Part shown: piece after piece, positions 33,322 through 44,039 of the stretch | How the letters are laid out: every line of letters begins with the position of its first letter | Position numbering within the stretch: position 1 is the stretch's first letter | Source of the DNA: Acanthacorydalis orientalis | Taxonomy: Eukaryota; Arthropoda; Insecta; Megaloptera; Corydalidae | DNA length: 64,000 nt | Direction of reading: 5' to 3' | Assembly (NCBI GenBank): GCA_034766995.1 | Contig: CM068318.1 | Span: forward strand, 37,669,456 to 37,733,455 | The notes under the pieces: model-generated | The model's database searches: none | What the model was told of the DNA's origin: nothing | Seen by the model: only the letters and a program-made list of their open reading frames with translations | Made by a program: the position numbers and the translations under genes

Positions 33322-33823
33322 GAGTCGCGGTGGGGAACCTTTTCTTGCTGGAAGTCCACATTTATTTAGCTGTAATCAAATAAGACGGCATTCAAGAAAC
33401 TTCAATTAGATATTCTTAAAAAACTAGATTATTTTGTAAAAATCCAACTACTATGTATTTAATAATTTCAAAAAATGAAAACTGTTTATTAGTTTCAAAG
33501 TTATCAGATCTTTTATTGACTTTGTTGTGTCTGTTTCTTGTTGGAAAGCATTTGAATATTTGGATGCAGCATGGTGGTCCATAGTTTCAATTGATTCTCA
33601 AGATGGGTATCCATCATTTGTGACCTTAAGGACGTTTAGATTTGAGTTAGGTAGGAGAATGTAGAGAATTCGCAGTAATAAGTGTTTGAAAAGCAAAAAA
33701 GCATTTTTCGGAAGATTTAAGAAGTTTTACTTCAAGAAAAAAGGATTTATTCTGTAAACTTTGGATTCAGTCAAAAGGCCGCACTTAAGGCCGTAGAACG
33801 CCACAGGTTCTCCATCCCTTTAG
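33322..33823. mobile_element. hAT-like non-autonomous element
   Basis: The left end CGCGGTGGGGAACCTTTTCT and the right end, reversed, AAAGGGATGGAGAACCTGTG are imperfect TIRs of the hAT type (GGTGGGGAACCT). The right sub-terminal GGCCGCACTTAAGGCCGTAG resembles common hAT ends. About 500 bp, no transposase. Confidence 0.5.
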
Positions 33824-33828
33824 TTATA

Positions 33829-34399
33829 TCTATATAATAAAAACCCACATTTCTCGTCACTTTGTCCGCAGGACAAAGTCTATGCTGATGAGAAATATTT
33901 ATCTATGGCGACGAAAAATATTTGCTTTGTCAGCTCATAGGATTCAAGTTTAATTCATTATGTTTTGTACTTAGGTATTTTTTGTTTAAATATGTTATGT
34001 TGTAAAAATCAATAAACAGTTTTTTTCTCTCTATGCTTCTTTCTATGTTCCGCTCAGTGTACTATTTTTTTTTTAAATATCTTCGGTACGTTTATTGTAA
34101 ATTAAAAAAAATGGTCGACGCGCTACTATCTAAAAACGGCACTGAAGCGCTTAAAAAATCATCGACATTTATTTGTCAATGAAAATTATTTAAAAAAAAT
34201 CCCTAGTTCTTGTATTTTATTTCAAAAAGTACACGTAAAAATACAACAATTTCATTATTATTTATACTTCAATTTTCAAATTCATACCAATATCTAATTA
34301 TATATTTTATACATTTTAGCAAATTATATATTACATTAAAAAAATATCTAAGTATGTCGGTGTGAGCTTGCACCGACTGTTATCAAATCGAGCGACTAA
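33829..34399 (+). mobile_element. candidate non-autonomous Helitron
   Basis: Starts A|TCTATATAATAAAA and ends CTAA|T, i.e. TC and CTRR ends inserted between A and T. Near the 3' end a perfect 7-bp stem GTCGGTG...CACCGAC (34356-34377) forms a hairpin, but it lies about 19 bases before CTAA rather than the usual 10-12. A second perfect hairpin, ACTTTGTCC-GCA-GGACAAAGT, is near the 5' end at 33859-33879. No Rep/helicase coding. Confidence 0.4.
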
Positions 34400-34712
34400 T
34401 AATAAATCAAATTATTTATATTTTAATATTCTATCTACCTTGTTACAAATTATCGAGCAATGTTTTTATCTAATCTTAGCTCTATATATATTTTAAAAAA
34501 GATAAATCGATATAAACAGTGAAATAATTTTTATTTCAGAATCAAATAACCATAAACAATGAATTGGGATTTTAGATTCTCTTTTAAAAAATCGTTGTTA
34601 CTTAAAATCAAATGACTCATTATAAAATAGCATAAAATAAATTTATTTGAAAAGTAATTTGCTGAAAGATAGTAATGGTTAAGAATGATAAATATAATTA
34701 ATGAAAATAACA

Positions 34713-34714
<2 letters not shown>

Positions 34715-34771
<57 letters not shown>
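34715..34771. repeat. (TA)n microsatellite
   Basis: About 56 bases of TA adjoining a small TIR element. Confidence 0.95.
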
Positions 34772-34774
<3 letters not shown>

Positions 34775-34888
34775 GCCTCTTATATGTCCTTTAGAATGAA
34801 AAATATAGATGACTGATATAAAAGATAAATATGTCTATCATTAATAAATAGATATGAAATGTTGTTGACATATAAGAGGCGAATATAT
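34770..34888. mobile_element. tiny TIR element (about 118 bp)
   Basis: TATTCGCCTCTTATATGTC at the left and GACATATAAGAGGCGAATA at the right form a perfect 19-bp inverted repeat. The interior (AAAATATAGATGACTGATAT) is unlike other repeats here. (TA)n lies on the left. Could be a MITE. Confidence 0.6.
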
Positions 34889-35123
34889 TTCAATATCAAA
34901 TAAGTAATGATGCATATATGTATACATTTATACAAACACACCATATGTATATAGGTGTATATATGTATATATATATATATGTATATATGTATATATATAT
35001 ATTACAATAAAAACAAATAAATTTACTATAGTAGATTTATTCAATTTAAAGAAATAGTCTATCAATATTTTTTAAAATAGGAAAACAAGTTTTTCTGTTT
35101 TGTTTTGATATCTTTTTGTAATA

Positions 35124-35203
35124 TTATGTCGGTAGGAATATAATTGTGGTTTTTTATATGAATTTGAAGGTTATAAATCACATTTATTTTCCTACTGACC
35201 TAA
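35124..35203 (+). mobile_element. 80-bp mini-mariner (family A), copy 2
   Basis: TTATGTCGGTAGGAATATAA ... TTATTTTCCTACTGACCTAA with ATATGAATTTGAAGGTTATA inside. Same length and join as copies 1 and 3. Confidence 0.75.
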
Positions 35204-35264
35204 TAGTTTACAACATTTTATTTATTTGTTTACCTCACTTTATTTTTGGACCATAGTTTGTGTA

Positions 35265-35307
<43 letters not shown>

Positions 35308-35378
35308 TTCTACATAAATATATGAAACAGTATTTAGCCCGAAAAAACTAAAAGGTTACAAAAATAATCTACTGCCAT

Positions 35379-35457
35379 GTATATATATACACATACTAAC
35401 ACACACACACATTATATATATATATATATATATGTGTGTGTGAAGGGGGTGAAGTCC

Positions 35458-35526
<69 letters not shown>

Positions 35527-35562
35527 AAGGGGGCAAAGTCTCCTTATATATATATATATATA
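35379..35562. repeat. (TA)n/(GT)n array with duplicated GAAGGGGG block
   Basis: Two direct copies of GTGTGTGTGTGAAGGGGGTG-like sequence (35431-35460 and 35511-35545), each with AAGTC(C/T)CC and each followed by (TA)n. The unit is about 80 bases. GGGG-AAGTCCCC resembles motifs at 40628 and 40740-40780. Confidence 0.7.
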
Positions 35563-35569
35563 TAAAGTT

Positions 35570-36690
35570 GCTCAGAGGTGGATCGTTGAACTTATTTTTT
35601 AATTTTTTAACACTTGCTTTAGTCTTAAAAAATATGAACCTGTAATGAGCATCTGGAATCCATCCTGCAAGGAACTTTTTGTTCTATTACGTATACACTC
35701 TTGCGCTGTGAAATGTTAACTCCTCTGTGACCCGTTTACTTACTGTTAATGAGACATTTATTCATTATTACGAACTAGAGAGTACGTCGTAAAAAATGTA
35801 AAACATCTATCATTGTCATCGCCAAAAAAATTCAAGGTAGTCTTTTGCAAGAAAGATAACACTGACAATTGTTTGGAAGATATAATGTGTAATTTAGATT
35901 TATTTCACACTTACTTTTTTGAGAACTGAAGTCGATAATTAACTTTAAGAGGCGTGAAAAACATTCGTAAGGTCTGATTCTGCTTCAGGTCAATGCCCGA
36001 TCTCAGCTAACAAAACAAATCAGTGCATTCGAGATCTAGGTATTGACCTTCTGAACAACATACCATATAGTCAATATTTAATATTAAGTGATTTCCATCT
36101 TTTTGTAACAGTAAAAGCGAATTAAAACGACTATTTTCACTTTTTGATGAAGAATTTATTAATTTCTTAATGGAAATACTGAAACTATATTCAACTAATT
36201 TTTAAATTATAAATTATTTTGGTGTATTACGGAGGTATTCTACTTTTTCAGTTTGAAACAATTTTTTTTTTGCATTTTCTGAAACTACATGTTATGGGAA
36301 ATATACCTGTAAAAGTATTTGTCGAAATTCTCAGAATTGACGAAGCTAGAGAGTTATTATCCGTAGTAAGATTATCTTTGTGAAATCTGTAAGCAAAACT
36401 TCAAACGATTTTTTTTCAAAACCGTATTTTGTTAACATTTTGATATTACCATTTCTATTTGACAAATGAAGCTGAAATTTTGTATACAGATTTGGCAGAC
36501 ATGTCGATATAGGCCACAGTAAAATTATGTCAAAAATTATTCCAATAAAACGATTCACCAATATTAAAATAACGACTATATTCTCGCTACGTCGAAATAA
36601 TTGAACGTTGATTTTCAAAATAAAATTCAATTGTTTTGGTACTTGTTCCATCTTGCACCGTTCAATTATAAATTCTCCAGGTTCTGTTAA
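35570..36690. other. non-coding stretch, partly repeat-derived
   Basis: 36346-36600 holds an open frame (minus) with no recognised domain. 36000-36110 shows ATTCGAGATCTAGGTATTGA and CAACATACCATATAG, which faintly resembles the end of a transposase frame, but I cannot assign it. Confidence 0.35.
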
Positions 36691-36840
36691 TAAACAGTTG
36701 TCGAAGCGCCCTAAAACCCCAATAACCGACCAACCATATATTAATAAAATTCTGGAAAGAAGAGAAAAATATTTAAAAAAAAATATCAACCATTCAAACT
36801 CTTTTGTTCTTTTTACGCCACCCTGTGTATATAATTATTT
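36690..36840 (+). repeat. LINE 3' tail tag, copy 2, with GTGTATATA end
   Basis: TTGTCGAAGCGCCCTAAAAC then CCCAATAACCGACCAACC, followed by GAAAGAAGAGAAAAATATTT and GCCACCCTGTGTATATA. Matches 20775 (first part), 6890-6980 (second part) and 63240 (first part). Confidence 0.6.
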
Positions 36841-36841
36841 A

Positions 36842-37440
36842 TTATTTACAAAAAATTAATGGGGAAGAAATAGCGGACAGACTGGCCTCATTAGGAGCCA
36901 GGTCCGCAGTGGAGGGGCCAGAGCCCTTCGTAGGGCTAGCGAGATGCTGGGCCAAGGGAGTGGGTCGAGTCAGAACACTCAGAATGGTGGCTAGAGATTG
37001 ACGGTTGCCGTAAATCCAGGGTATTCTTAGGGCAGGCTCCAAATAAGGACTGGACCAAGATAATCTATACAAGTGGCAGATCCTTCTGCCGGCTCCTGGT
37101 GCGAATTATCACAGGACATGGGAGACTAAGCTACCACGAACATATACAAGGCCGAAGGACGGACGGGAAGTGTATATGAGGGGGGGGGGCGAAACCTCCA
37201 TTCACCTTCTCGCGGAATGTCCGGCATGGGTCAATTTAAGACGACGATGGTTTGGGGAGTTTTTCCTCATCCCGGCCGAACTAGGGTCTATAAACTTGAG
37301 CAGCCTGATAGGCTTCTGGAAGGAAGCGAGACTTCCCGAGTAGTTTTGATCATCCGAGGGAAGGCATAATGGACTTCGAGTCTAAGTGCCGGGAGGGAAG
37401 ATAGCTTCCTTCCCCTTTAAACATTATCTATCTACAAGAA
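36842..37440 (+). pseudogene. LINE C-terminal remnant (end of RNase H plus HLL-C-P zinc-knuckle region)
   Basis: In the first frame: NGEEIADRLASLGARSAVEG then PEPFVGLARCWAK, matching the end of an RNase H domain (GNE-x-ADRLA-x-LGA) and the PEPF linker of Jockey-group LINEs. In later frames: CRLLVRIITGHGRLSYHEHI (usual LTGH-x-L-x-YHLH), then HLLAECPAWVNLRRRWFGEF (usual HLLCECPAL...R), then SLIGFWKEARLPE before the stop. A G-run (37180-37189) probably causes one frameshift. GC content is much higher than its flanks. The RT part is missing. Confidence 0.65.
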
Positions 37441-38049
37441 ATTAATGATCTTCTTCATAAATCCCAATCCATACTAGCTTAAACGTTTTAAAATATACGA
37501 TACATTAAATTATTATTATATTATAACCTTTATTGATATATATATATATATATACACACACTTTGTTAATCTCGTATATATGTCACATTTCAAACTACTT
37601 TTACAGGTTAGTAACAGAATTTAAACGCGATAGACACAAAGCTTAGCTATTCTATTACATTTTCATTATAATTAACTTATTATACTTTACTATATCTGTA
37701 TATTTATTTATTTCTTACTTTCTATTCTTATGCTATATTTTAATTTCCATTCTTTTGAAGAAATGCTTTCAAAATTTTACTAAATTGATCACAGTCACTG
37801 ATTCCATAAATACTCTTATTTATATTAGAAATTAAGCTTTCTCTTAATAGTTTCAGCCCCTTTACAATCTTTTAGTATATAAATACTGTTTATAGGTCCA
37901 TGACAAAGTTAGCATGCTTTGTTTTCACACTTATCTCTTTAAAAGTCCCACCCCTTTCTACCTAACCTAAATATTGTAATTATTCTTCTTTCTGATATTA
38001 TGATCTAACACATTAAATTGCATAAACCTGTCTGTACGTACGCATATGT

Positions 38050-38450
38050 ATTTTTTATCGAGCAAAAACATCTATGCCAGCAAAACAACGCTCGCTGCGA
38101 AAATCACATCATTTGACTACATTGATGTTGATTTTGAATAACGGCGTTACGTCGTTGCAGACATCATACAACGAACGCCGTTGTGTAAACGAGACATCCG
38201 GGTTTCTATGGAAACGGACGATACGACTGAATTATGTACCTCCAGCTACACTGACTGAATGTAAGGAGTAACGCCAACTCCTGTGGGGTTCATAACGTAT
38301 CGTTGCGAGGCGAATAGCACGAACAGCGTATACTTTCTCGACAGAAATATTAATAAATGATAAAATGTAATAATGCGACAACAGAAAATTTGAATGTTAA
38401 ACACGACGTCGTATCAGCTTCTTCTATTCATTATAAGTAAAATGAATTGA
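38050..38450. other. GC-richer non-repetitive island, unknown
   Basis: Contains ACGGCGTTACGTCGTTGCAG and a partial inverted copy CAACGAACGCCGTTGTGT (38169-38186), then GTATCGTTGCGAGGCGAATA. The 65-codon open frame has no recognised domain. It may be a control region, or the inverted ACGGCGTT/AACGCCGT pair may hint at a small element. Confidence 0.35.
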
Positions 38451-38473
38451 ATTTCTGAACGGAAAGGCAAGTT

Positions 38474-38514
<41 letters not shown>

Positions 38515-38685
38515 TATCATTCAAATGTAATTATTCCAAAGAAATGAAATTTTTTTGTACGAATCAAAACGTTTAAGTGTAATATAAAAATTTAATTTAA
38601 GAATACCGTTTCACAAATCACTTCTTCGCCCATTCCACAACTCACAATGTACTTTATGATTAAAAATGTTTAATAAATGATTATA

Positions 38686-39961
38686 TTAGGGTGTAACATA
38701 AGAAATTGCGGAATTTGTAGGGGAGAATTAAAACGCAGTATTTTTAATAAAACAACATATATTTAATCAAAATAAGCTCCATCAGTTTCAGTGCTCTTTT
38801 GCCAACGAGAAATTAGATTGTTTATCATATTTTTGTAAAAATCAACATTTCTAGAGCTTATAAAGTCTTCGAATCCTTGAATCACTTCTGTTTGGTTTCG
38901 GAATTTTTTATTTCTTAAGTAATATTCCAAGTGGAGAATAAGATGGTAGTCTGTCGGTGAAAGATCTGGTGAATAAGGAGAATGCGGTAAATTTCATAAT
39001 TGAATGAATTTAATTTTGAAATTGTGATTCGAGATGTGTGTGGTCGAGTATTGTCTTGCAATAGTATTGGCCCATATCTATTGATTATCATTGGCTGTTT
39101 TGTTTTTAATTTTTCATTCATATTGTCGATTTCGCGACAATATGAATCAGTTGTAATTGCTTCGCCTGGTTTTAAAAAATAATAATGAATTATTCCTTTA
39201 TTTGTCCACCACACAGTAACTATAAGTTTTTTTTTGGTGTAATTACTGCTTGAGTGCGTGTCCTGGAGCTTGATATACATTTAACCATTGTCCAGATATT
39301 TTTATGTTATACAGAATCCAATTTTCATCACAATTAATGATTCGATTTAAAAATGGCGTTTTATCGTCTCGAATCATTAATGAAGAACACACTTCTAAAC
39401 GTCTCAGTTTCTGACCATCTGTCGATTCGTGCAGCACCCACTTATCAAGCTTTTTCACCTTTCCTATTACACCGAGGTGACGAAAAACAGTCATAACACT
39501 AACACTTAAATCATATGCGAGAGCTTGAACTGTTGTATGTGGATTATTTTCCACCATGGCTCTCAAATGTTCTTCTTTCACAATGGTTTTGGGCTTTCTT
39601 CAAGGCTCATTGTCGAGATTCATATTACCGGAATGAAACTTTTTGAACCATAATTGAATTTTTCTCTGGTTAGCCGACTCTTCTCCGAAAGCTCCATTGA
39701 TATTTCTACCTGCTACCGCTGCATTGTGCCCAAACTTGAACTCGTATAAAAAAAGTAGCCACAAATCGTTTGTGGACACCATCCTGTTGAAGGATATATA
39801 AAAAAAAATAAAAATAACTCCATATTTAAAAACAATAGAAGGTTATAGTACATTAGGCAATTCAAAATAGCTGACCTTGTAAAATATTGCACAGAACCTT
39901 TCTTAATCGCGTTCGACTTCTGACTGACTGAAATTCGGCAACTTGATATGTTACAATCTAA
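38686..39961 (-). mobile_element. full-length mariner, cecropia (Hsmar1-like) type
   Basis: Ends TTAGGGTGTAACATAAGAAA TTGC and, reversed, TTAGATTGTAACATATCAAG TTGC are TIRs. TA flanks both sides (38684-38685 and 39962-39963). The 1,276-bp length is standard for a complete mariner. It sits inside a copy of fold-back family F1, whose halves resume on either side. Confidence 0.85.
38760..39782 (-). pseudogene. cecropia-type mariner transposase, broken
   Basis: Mariner transposases cut and paste the element at TA. The minus strand gives, in order: LLFLYEFKFGHNAAVAGRNI, NGAFGEESANQRKIQLWFKK (first DNA-binding domain), RAMVENNPHTTVQALAYDLS and VFRHLGVIGKVKKLDKWVLH (second domain and WVPHEL linker), NRIINCDENWILYN (first catalytic Asp), VTVWWTNKGIIHYYFLKPGE, GPILLQDNTRPHTS (second Asp), then a frame change. 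Past it an SPYSPDLS-TDYH-like third-Asp region and a LISRWQKS-like tail occur in another frame down to about 38765. The stop at 39600 and further breaks near 39243 and 38980 disrupt it. All three catalytic regions are recognisable, so this is the youngest-looking mariner here, but it is not functional as it stands. Confidence 0.8.
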
Positions 39962-40035
39962 TAAAACATTTTTGATTATCAATTATGTGCATTTTTATGC
40001 TAATGTCATCGTTTTCAGAGAGGTAAAGAATCAAA
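39962..40035. repeat. fold-back family F1, right half (left half at 38610-38683)
   Basis: TTTTTGATTATCAATTATGT, GCTAATGTCATCGTTTTCAG. The left half ends AAAATGTTTAATAAATGATT at 38683. Together they make an ordinary F1 unit split at TA by the mariner. Confidence 0.6.
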
Positions 40036-40589
40036 AATGATTATAGTTTTCCGCCGCGTTGATATAGGTCCCAAACATATTATGAAAATCTATGTCATCA
40101 ATTTTCCCAACAGGGTGACCACTAATAAACTAATAATTATAGTCGATGCGTTCCTAAATCCCAAATATCTCTTTCCATTGAAGTAAAGTATTTTTGAGAT
40201 CATAATTTTCTAAAATCTGTACTTTTAAAGGTGCGTGCGTTGAAATATCTGCTATCCAGTATTTGTGTTTCCGAAGATCAGTATTGTCGAGTATCTGTTC
40301 ATTCGCGGATCTCTACTTTTGAAGATATGTATTTTTGAAGGTTTACATTTTCAAAGATTTGTACTATCAAAAAATTTATTTGTAACTACTTTGTACTTAT
40401 AACATATTTTTATCTAGACAATGTGTTTTTTAGTCTTCATAGATTGTAAAACGAAAATTGATTACCGTGATGAAATACTCGTTAAAAAATTATTAGAAGC
40501 AAACTTTTTTTATGATGTACCTTAATGTCAAATTTTGGTAATTTATGTTAGATTCTTGTAAATGGTGGCTTGAAGAACTGTATTCGCAA

Positions 40590-40594
40590 TACAT

Positions 40595-40631
<37 letters not shown>

Positions 40632-40800
40632 ATGTTGTCGGTAAAGTCCAACTTTGCTTAGTTAATATATATTTTGATTTATAGAAGTAAAACTAGATCT
40701 CTTTCACCCACACCTTCACCCTCATCCTCACCCTTTTTTGACCCGGCCAACTTTGTGTAGGCAAAATCGGACTTTGCCTACGACATATATATGTGTATAT
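40590..40800. repeat. microsatellites with AAGTCCAACTTTGC / GACTTTGCCTACGA motifs
   Basis: (CA)n(TA)n at 40594-40631, then GTCGGTAAAGTCCAACTTTG; later CCCTCATCCTCACCC and GTAGGCAAAATCGGACTTTG before another (TA)n. Related in flavour to 35431-35545. Family not determined. Confidence 0.4.
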
Positions 40801-40807
40801 ATATATA

Positions 40808-40930
40808 GGTAATTTAAATTAGGCTTCATCCCAAAGTGTTAAAAAAATGCAAAAATTTAAAAAAATCATGTTATCCCTCATTTAGTGCTATAGTTCAATT
40901 GCATTTTAATATTGAATATTAAATAAAATT
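40808..40930. mobile_element. fold-back MITE family F2, diverged copy 3
   Basis: AATTAGGCTTCATCCCAAAG, AAAATTTAAAAAAATCATGT, then TTATCCCTCATTTAGTGC. The second arm is poorly preserved; it is closer to the 58.9-kb copy than to the 9-10 kb copies. Confidence 0.45.
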
Positions 40931-41016
40931 GAAATACTAAGTAAAAATTAACATTACTTTCCTTAATATCTGCCTTGCACTTTTAATACTTCCATATTGA
41001 AGACAAAAATGATTTA

Positions 41017-41017
<1 letters not shown>

Positions 41018-41063
<46 letters not shown>

Positions 41064-41080
41064 ATGTCTATATATATAAT

Positions 41081-41117
<37 letters not shown>
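41018..41117. repeat. (TA)n/(GT)n microsatellite
   Basis: About 100 bases, TA with a GTGTGTGTGTATGTC interruption. Confidence 0.95.
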
Positions 41118-41118
<1 letters not shown>

Positions 41119-41430
41119 ATTACATCATTATAAAATAATACACGATTCCAGTCTTTTGAAGTTAATTTATTTGAAGACAGTTTAGTTTTTTAAAATAGAA
41201 ATATGTTTCAAAGGCAGAATATGGAAAGAAAAGGGTATAAGAATCTTGCATTTGTTTATTTATTTATTTGTTCTAAGCTTCATATCTGGCGTTCATATTT
41301 CATAACTGATTTTCTTAATATAAAAGTAGACTTCATTGTCCTTTTATATTAATTTTGTATATTTTCGTTGTATAATATTTATTTTTTCTATTACAATTTT
41401 TTTAATTACCTTTTTTATTATATATTTTTA

Positions 41431-41510
41431 TTAGGTTGGTAGAAAAATAATTACGGTTTATAACCGTGAAATTCATATATAGTACCGTAATTATTTTCCA
41501 ACCAACCTAA
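41431..41510 (-). mobile_element. 80-bp mini-mariner (family A), copy 3
   Basis: TTAGGTTGGTAGAAAAATAA ... TTATTTTCCAACCAACCTAA, flanked by TA. The inner part (ACCGTGAAATTCATATATAG) shows that it lies in the opposite orientation to copies 1 and 2. Confidence 0.8.
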
Positions 41511-42167
41511 TACTTATTTTCGTATTTTTACTTATTTTTTTAACTAAATAAAAAGTACTCTCTCGATATGATAGATTGTTTATAGATAATAACAGGCCTA
41601 TTACTAGTAATTTTAAAAATTAAATTAATATTAAAACTAAATCCAGTCCATTACAATTCATAGCCATTCGATACATTACAATTTACAGAATTATTATTTA
41701 CATTCATTATTTTAAAATACCTTATAATTAGTTATTATTTTCTAATCGAAATAAAAAATACGATTACGTTTGTGGCTTTGCTATAAAATCTATAAACTAA
41801 CAAATAATAATTTGTTATCGTTACTAAAGCCCTTCTGAGTTGTACATAAGCCGATTATTATGATTCTATACGTATTTTATTTTTATTCTCTATAAAGTTA
41901 TGTTCCACTTAATTATATTCTACGATTTATTAATTACCAATATCTCATCGTGTTTTTTAAATATTTTTTATTATTATCAGCGTTTGATTCAATTTCATTT
42001 TTAATCTGAGTTTAGAATTTTAATAATGCTTACTAAATTGTAAGTATACAATTATAAAATATAATGTAAATTCATACAAGACAAATGATTTAAATTATTG
42101 TGTTACTTGTAACAAACATTAGTTAAATTATTTTATTATAAATTGATAAAAAATAAAATTGGTTTTT

Positions 42168-42217
42168 ATAATCAGAACCATAATCAGAACCATAATCAGA
42201 ACCATAATCAGAACCAT
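42168..42217 (+). repeat. 12-bp minisatellite, four copies
   Basis: ATAATCAGAACC repeated four times without change. Confidence 0.95.
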
Positions 42218-42375
42218 ATTATTCCACTCTTTTATTTGTATTTTTTTAAACAAAATCTCTTACGTTTCTAATTTTATTTAATCAAATGATATTTTATTAT
42301 TAAATAAATAACTGATTCAATTATATTTGTTTTATCATTTAGTTAATGTGAATTATTTTCAAGAGCACTTGTGTG

Positions 42376-42428
<53 letters not shown>
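42376..42428. repeat. (TA)n(GT)n microsatellite
   Basis: About 52 bases, TA then GT. Confidence 0.95.
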
Positions 42429-42604
42429 AAGTACGTGCATAAATACATGTATAAATTAATTACATATCATATTTCATGTTATTTAAAATATTTTAATAAT
42501 CTAAATATTTACAAATGACTTTTATTATTCCCTAATGAAGTTTTGCACCGTGGGTAGTCATTTTATCACAATAAAAGTCTTAACTCTGGTTAAGCTCACT
42601 TTTA

Positions 42605-43030
42605 CAAATGAATTCATTTTTCACTCCATAAACCATATCAAATTTTCTTATCAAAGTATTCAATAAATTATTATTGTTTTTTTTTTCAATTGTCAGTTAT
42701 GCACATTTCACGTATTAGCAAACTGGGAATCATCCTCCTCATTGCACATCATTCTCAAAGCGTTAGTTTACTGAAAAATAATCAATAATAATTTAATTAA
42801 TATTTTTGATCAAAAAAAATTACCGTGGTATGTGGGATGAAAAAAATTACTTTCAAAATTGAATTTTTTCTCACTGCATAAATTAAAAAAAAATTTTTCT
42901 GATCAAAAATGTAGACTTTTTGATTATTGTTTGTGGATTTCGATAACGGTTCGGTCATATACAGAGAAAAAGATCAATATTCATTTGTGATCAACTTTTT
43001 TATGGTTTGTGTAGTAAGAGAATAATTATT
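42605..43030. mobile_element. fold-back family F1, two adjacent copies
   Basis: 42605-42850 has both arms (TTTTTCACTCCATAAACCAT and AGTATTCAATAAATTATTAT; then AATCAATAATAATTTAATTA and ATTTTTGATCAAAAAAAATT and GTATGTGGGATGAAAAAAAT). 42851-43030 starts again with TTTTTTCTCACTGCATAAAT and ends GGTTTGTGTAGTAAGAGAAT. Confidence 0.6.
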
Positions 43031-43289
43031 TTATGTAAAATTTCATTCTTTTGAGAACAAACTCTTGTATTATTTTGAAATACATATGCTGTTTCTTACT
43101 GATACCTATAAACAAAATTAGTATACCCGAGAAAACTGATTATTTTGAGTAATCCTCTTTTTAGTCTCCTGTTGAATGCAAATATAGAAAAGGGGATTTC
43201 ATAAATTTAACATATTGATTTCTTCAAGTCATTATGTCTATATTAGAAATACGAGTTTAGAGTGTACCCGTTTTTGACAAGAAAAAACA

Positions 43290-43500
43290 ATTTTTTTTGA
43301 GCAAATTCTTTTTATTTTTAAAGATAATCTCCTTTTAGCTTAATACACTTGGTCCAACGCGTTTCCAATTTTTTTATCCCTTCCGAACACTACGGTTAGT
43401 CAAACTAGTCAAAATACGCATTTGCTGTTGTGATGACTTCTAAATTTGATACAAATCTTTTACCTCCGAGTCATCTCTTCAAGTTTGGAAATGTTTTATT
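43290..43500 (-). pseudogene. mariner transposase C-terminal fragment, mellifera-like
   Basis: The minus strand reads GGKRFVSNLEVITTANAYFD then, past stops, CSEGIKKLETRWTKCIKLKG DYL. This matches the mariner C-terminus (GKRF-S-NEEVI-AV-AYF...GI-KLE-RWTKCI-LKGDYVE), the same subgroup as the remnant at 20.9 kb. Stops interrupt it. A TIR element begins at 43509 where the transposase would continue. Confidence 0.65.
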
Positions 43501-43508
43501 CTAAATCC

Positions 43509-43857
43509 GTGTGCGAGAACTGACTAAATGGCCGGCTAAACTAAATTGTTGAATTTAGTGTAGATTTTACAGTTCAAACTGTACGAAAATTTACTGCCAA
43601 AAAATTAAATTTTATTTTTATTTTATCCATTTATCTGCCTTTATTTCTACAATATTGATATTCGTAAAAAATCCTCTGTGGGTTATATATTTTTCAGAAA
43701 AGAGCGAACGTCGCCATCGTAAAAACCTAAAATCAATTTAGCCAATTGTCAAAAATTTATTCAAATTTATTAAATAAATGAAAAGTAGACTAAATGCTGC
43801 ATTATCGGCAGTAAATGCAAAATTTAGTTTAGTCGGCCACTTAGTCAGTTTTTACAC
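43509..43857. mobile_element. TIR element, about 350 bp
   Basis: The left GTGTGCGAGAACTGACTAAA + TGGCCGGCTAAACTAAATT pairs with the right, reversed, GTGTAAAAACTGACTAAGTG + GCCGACTAAACTAAATTT, giving TIRs of about 38 bp. Short direct motifs (ACTAAAT, TTTAGT) recur inside. No coding. Superfamily not assigned; no target duplication clear. Confidence 0.65.
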
Positions 43858-43884
43858 AATGACTAACCCTAACTTTGAAAAACT

Positions 43885-44035
43885 ACGAGGCTGTAATATA
43901 AAGCGTTTTGCTGTATGCACCAATAAGGATAAAGGCCCAATAATATAAAGCTATCGTCTTATCTGTTCCATGTGCAAGAAAGGCCTTCACAGATTATGTC
44001 TGAAAGAGCACAAATGTATATAAAAGCTTCACCAG
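43885..44035 (+). pseudogene. piggyBac-like transposase Cys-rich C-terminus, fragment
   Basis: The plus strand reads IKRFAVCTNKDKGP, a stop, then SYRLICSMCKKGLHRLCLKE H. The CxxC ... CxxC..LC...H spacing resembles the zinc-binding tail of piggyBac transposases (C-x-x-C...C-x-x-C-x-x-x-LC-x-x-C-x-x-x-H). Only about 45 residues remain. It abuts the TIR element on its left, so the rest is not here. Confidence 0.45.
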
Positions 44036-44039
44036 ATTA

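Noticed and set aside
36346..36789. 147-codon minus-strand frame
   Set aside because: AT-rich, hydrophobic by composition, overlaps a LINE tail repeat; no domain recognised.
42168..42217. CRISPR-like array
   Set aside because: Four direct 12-bp units without spacers: an ordinary minisatellite.
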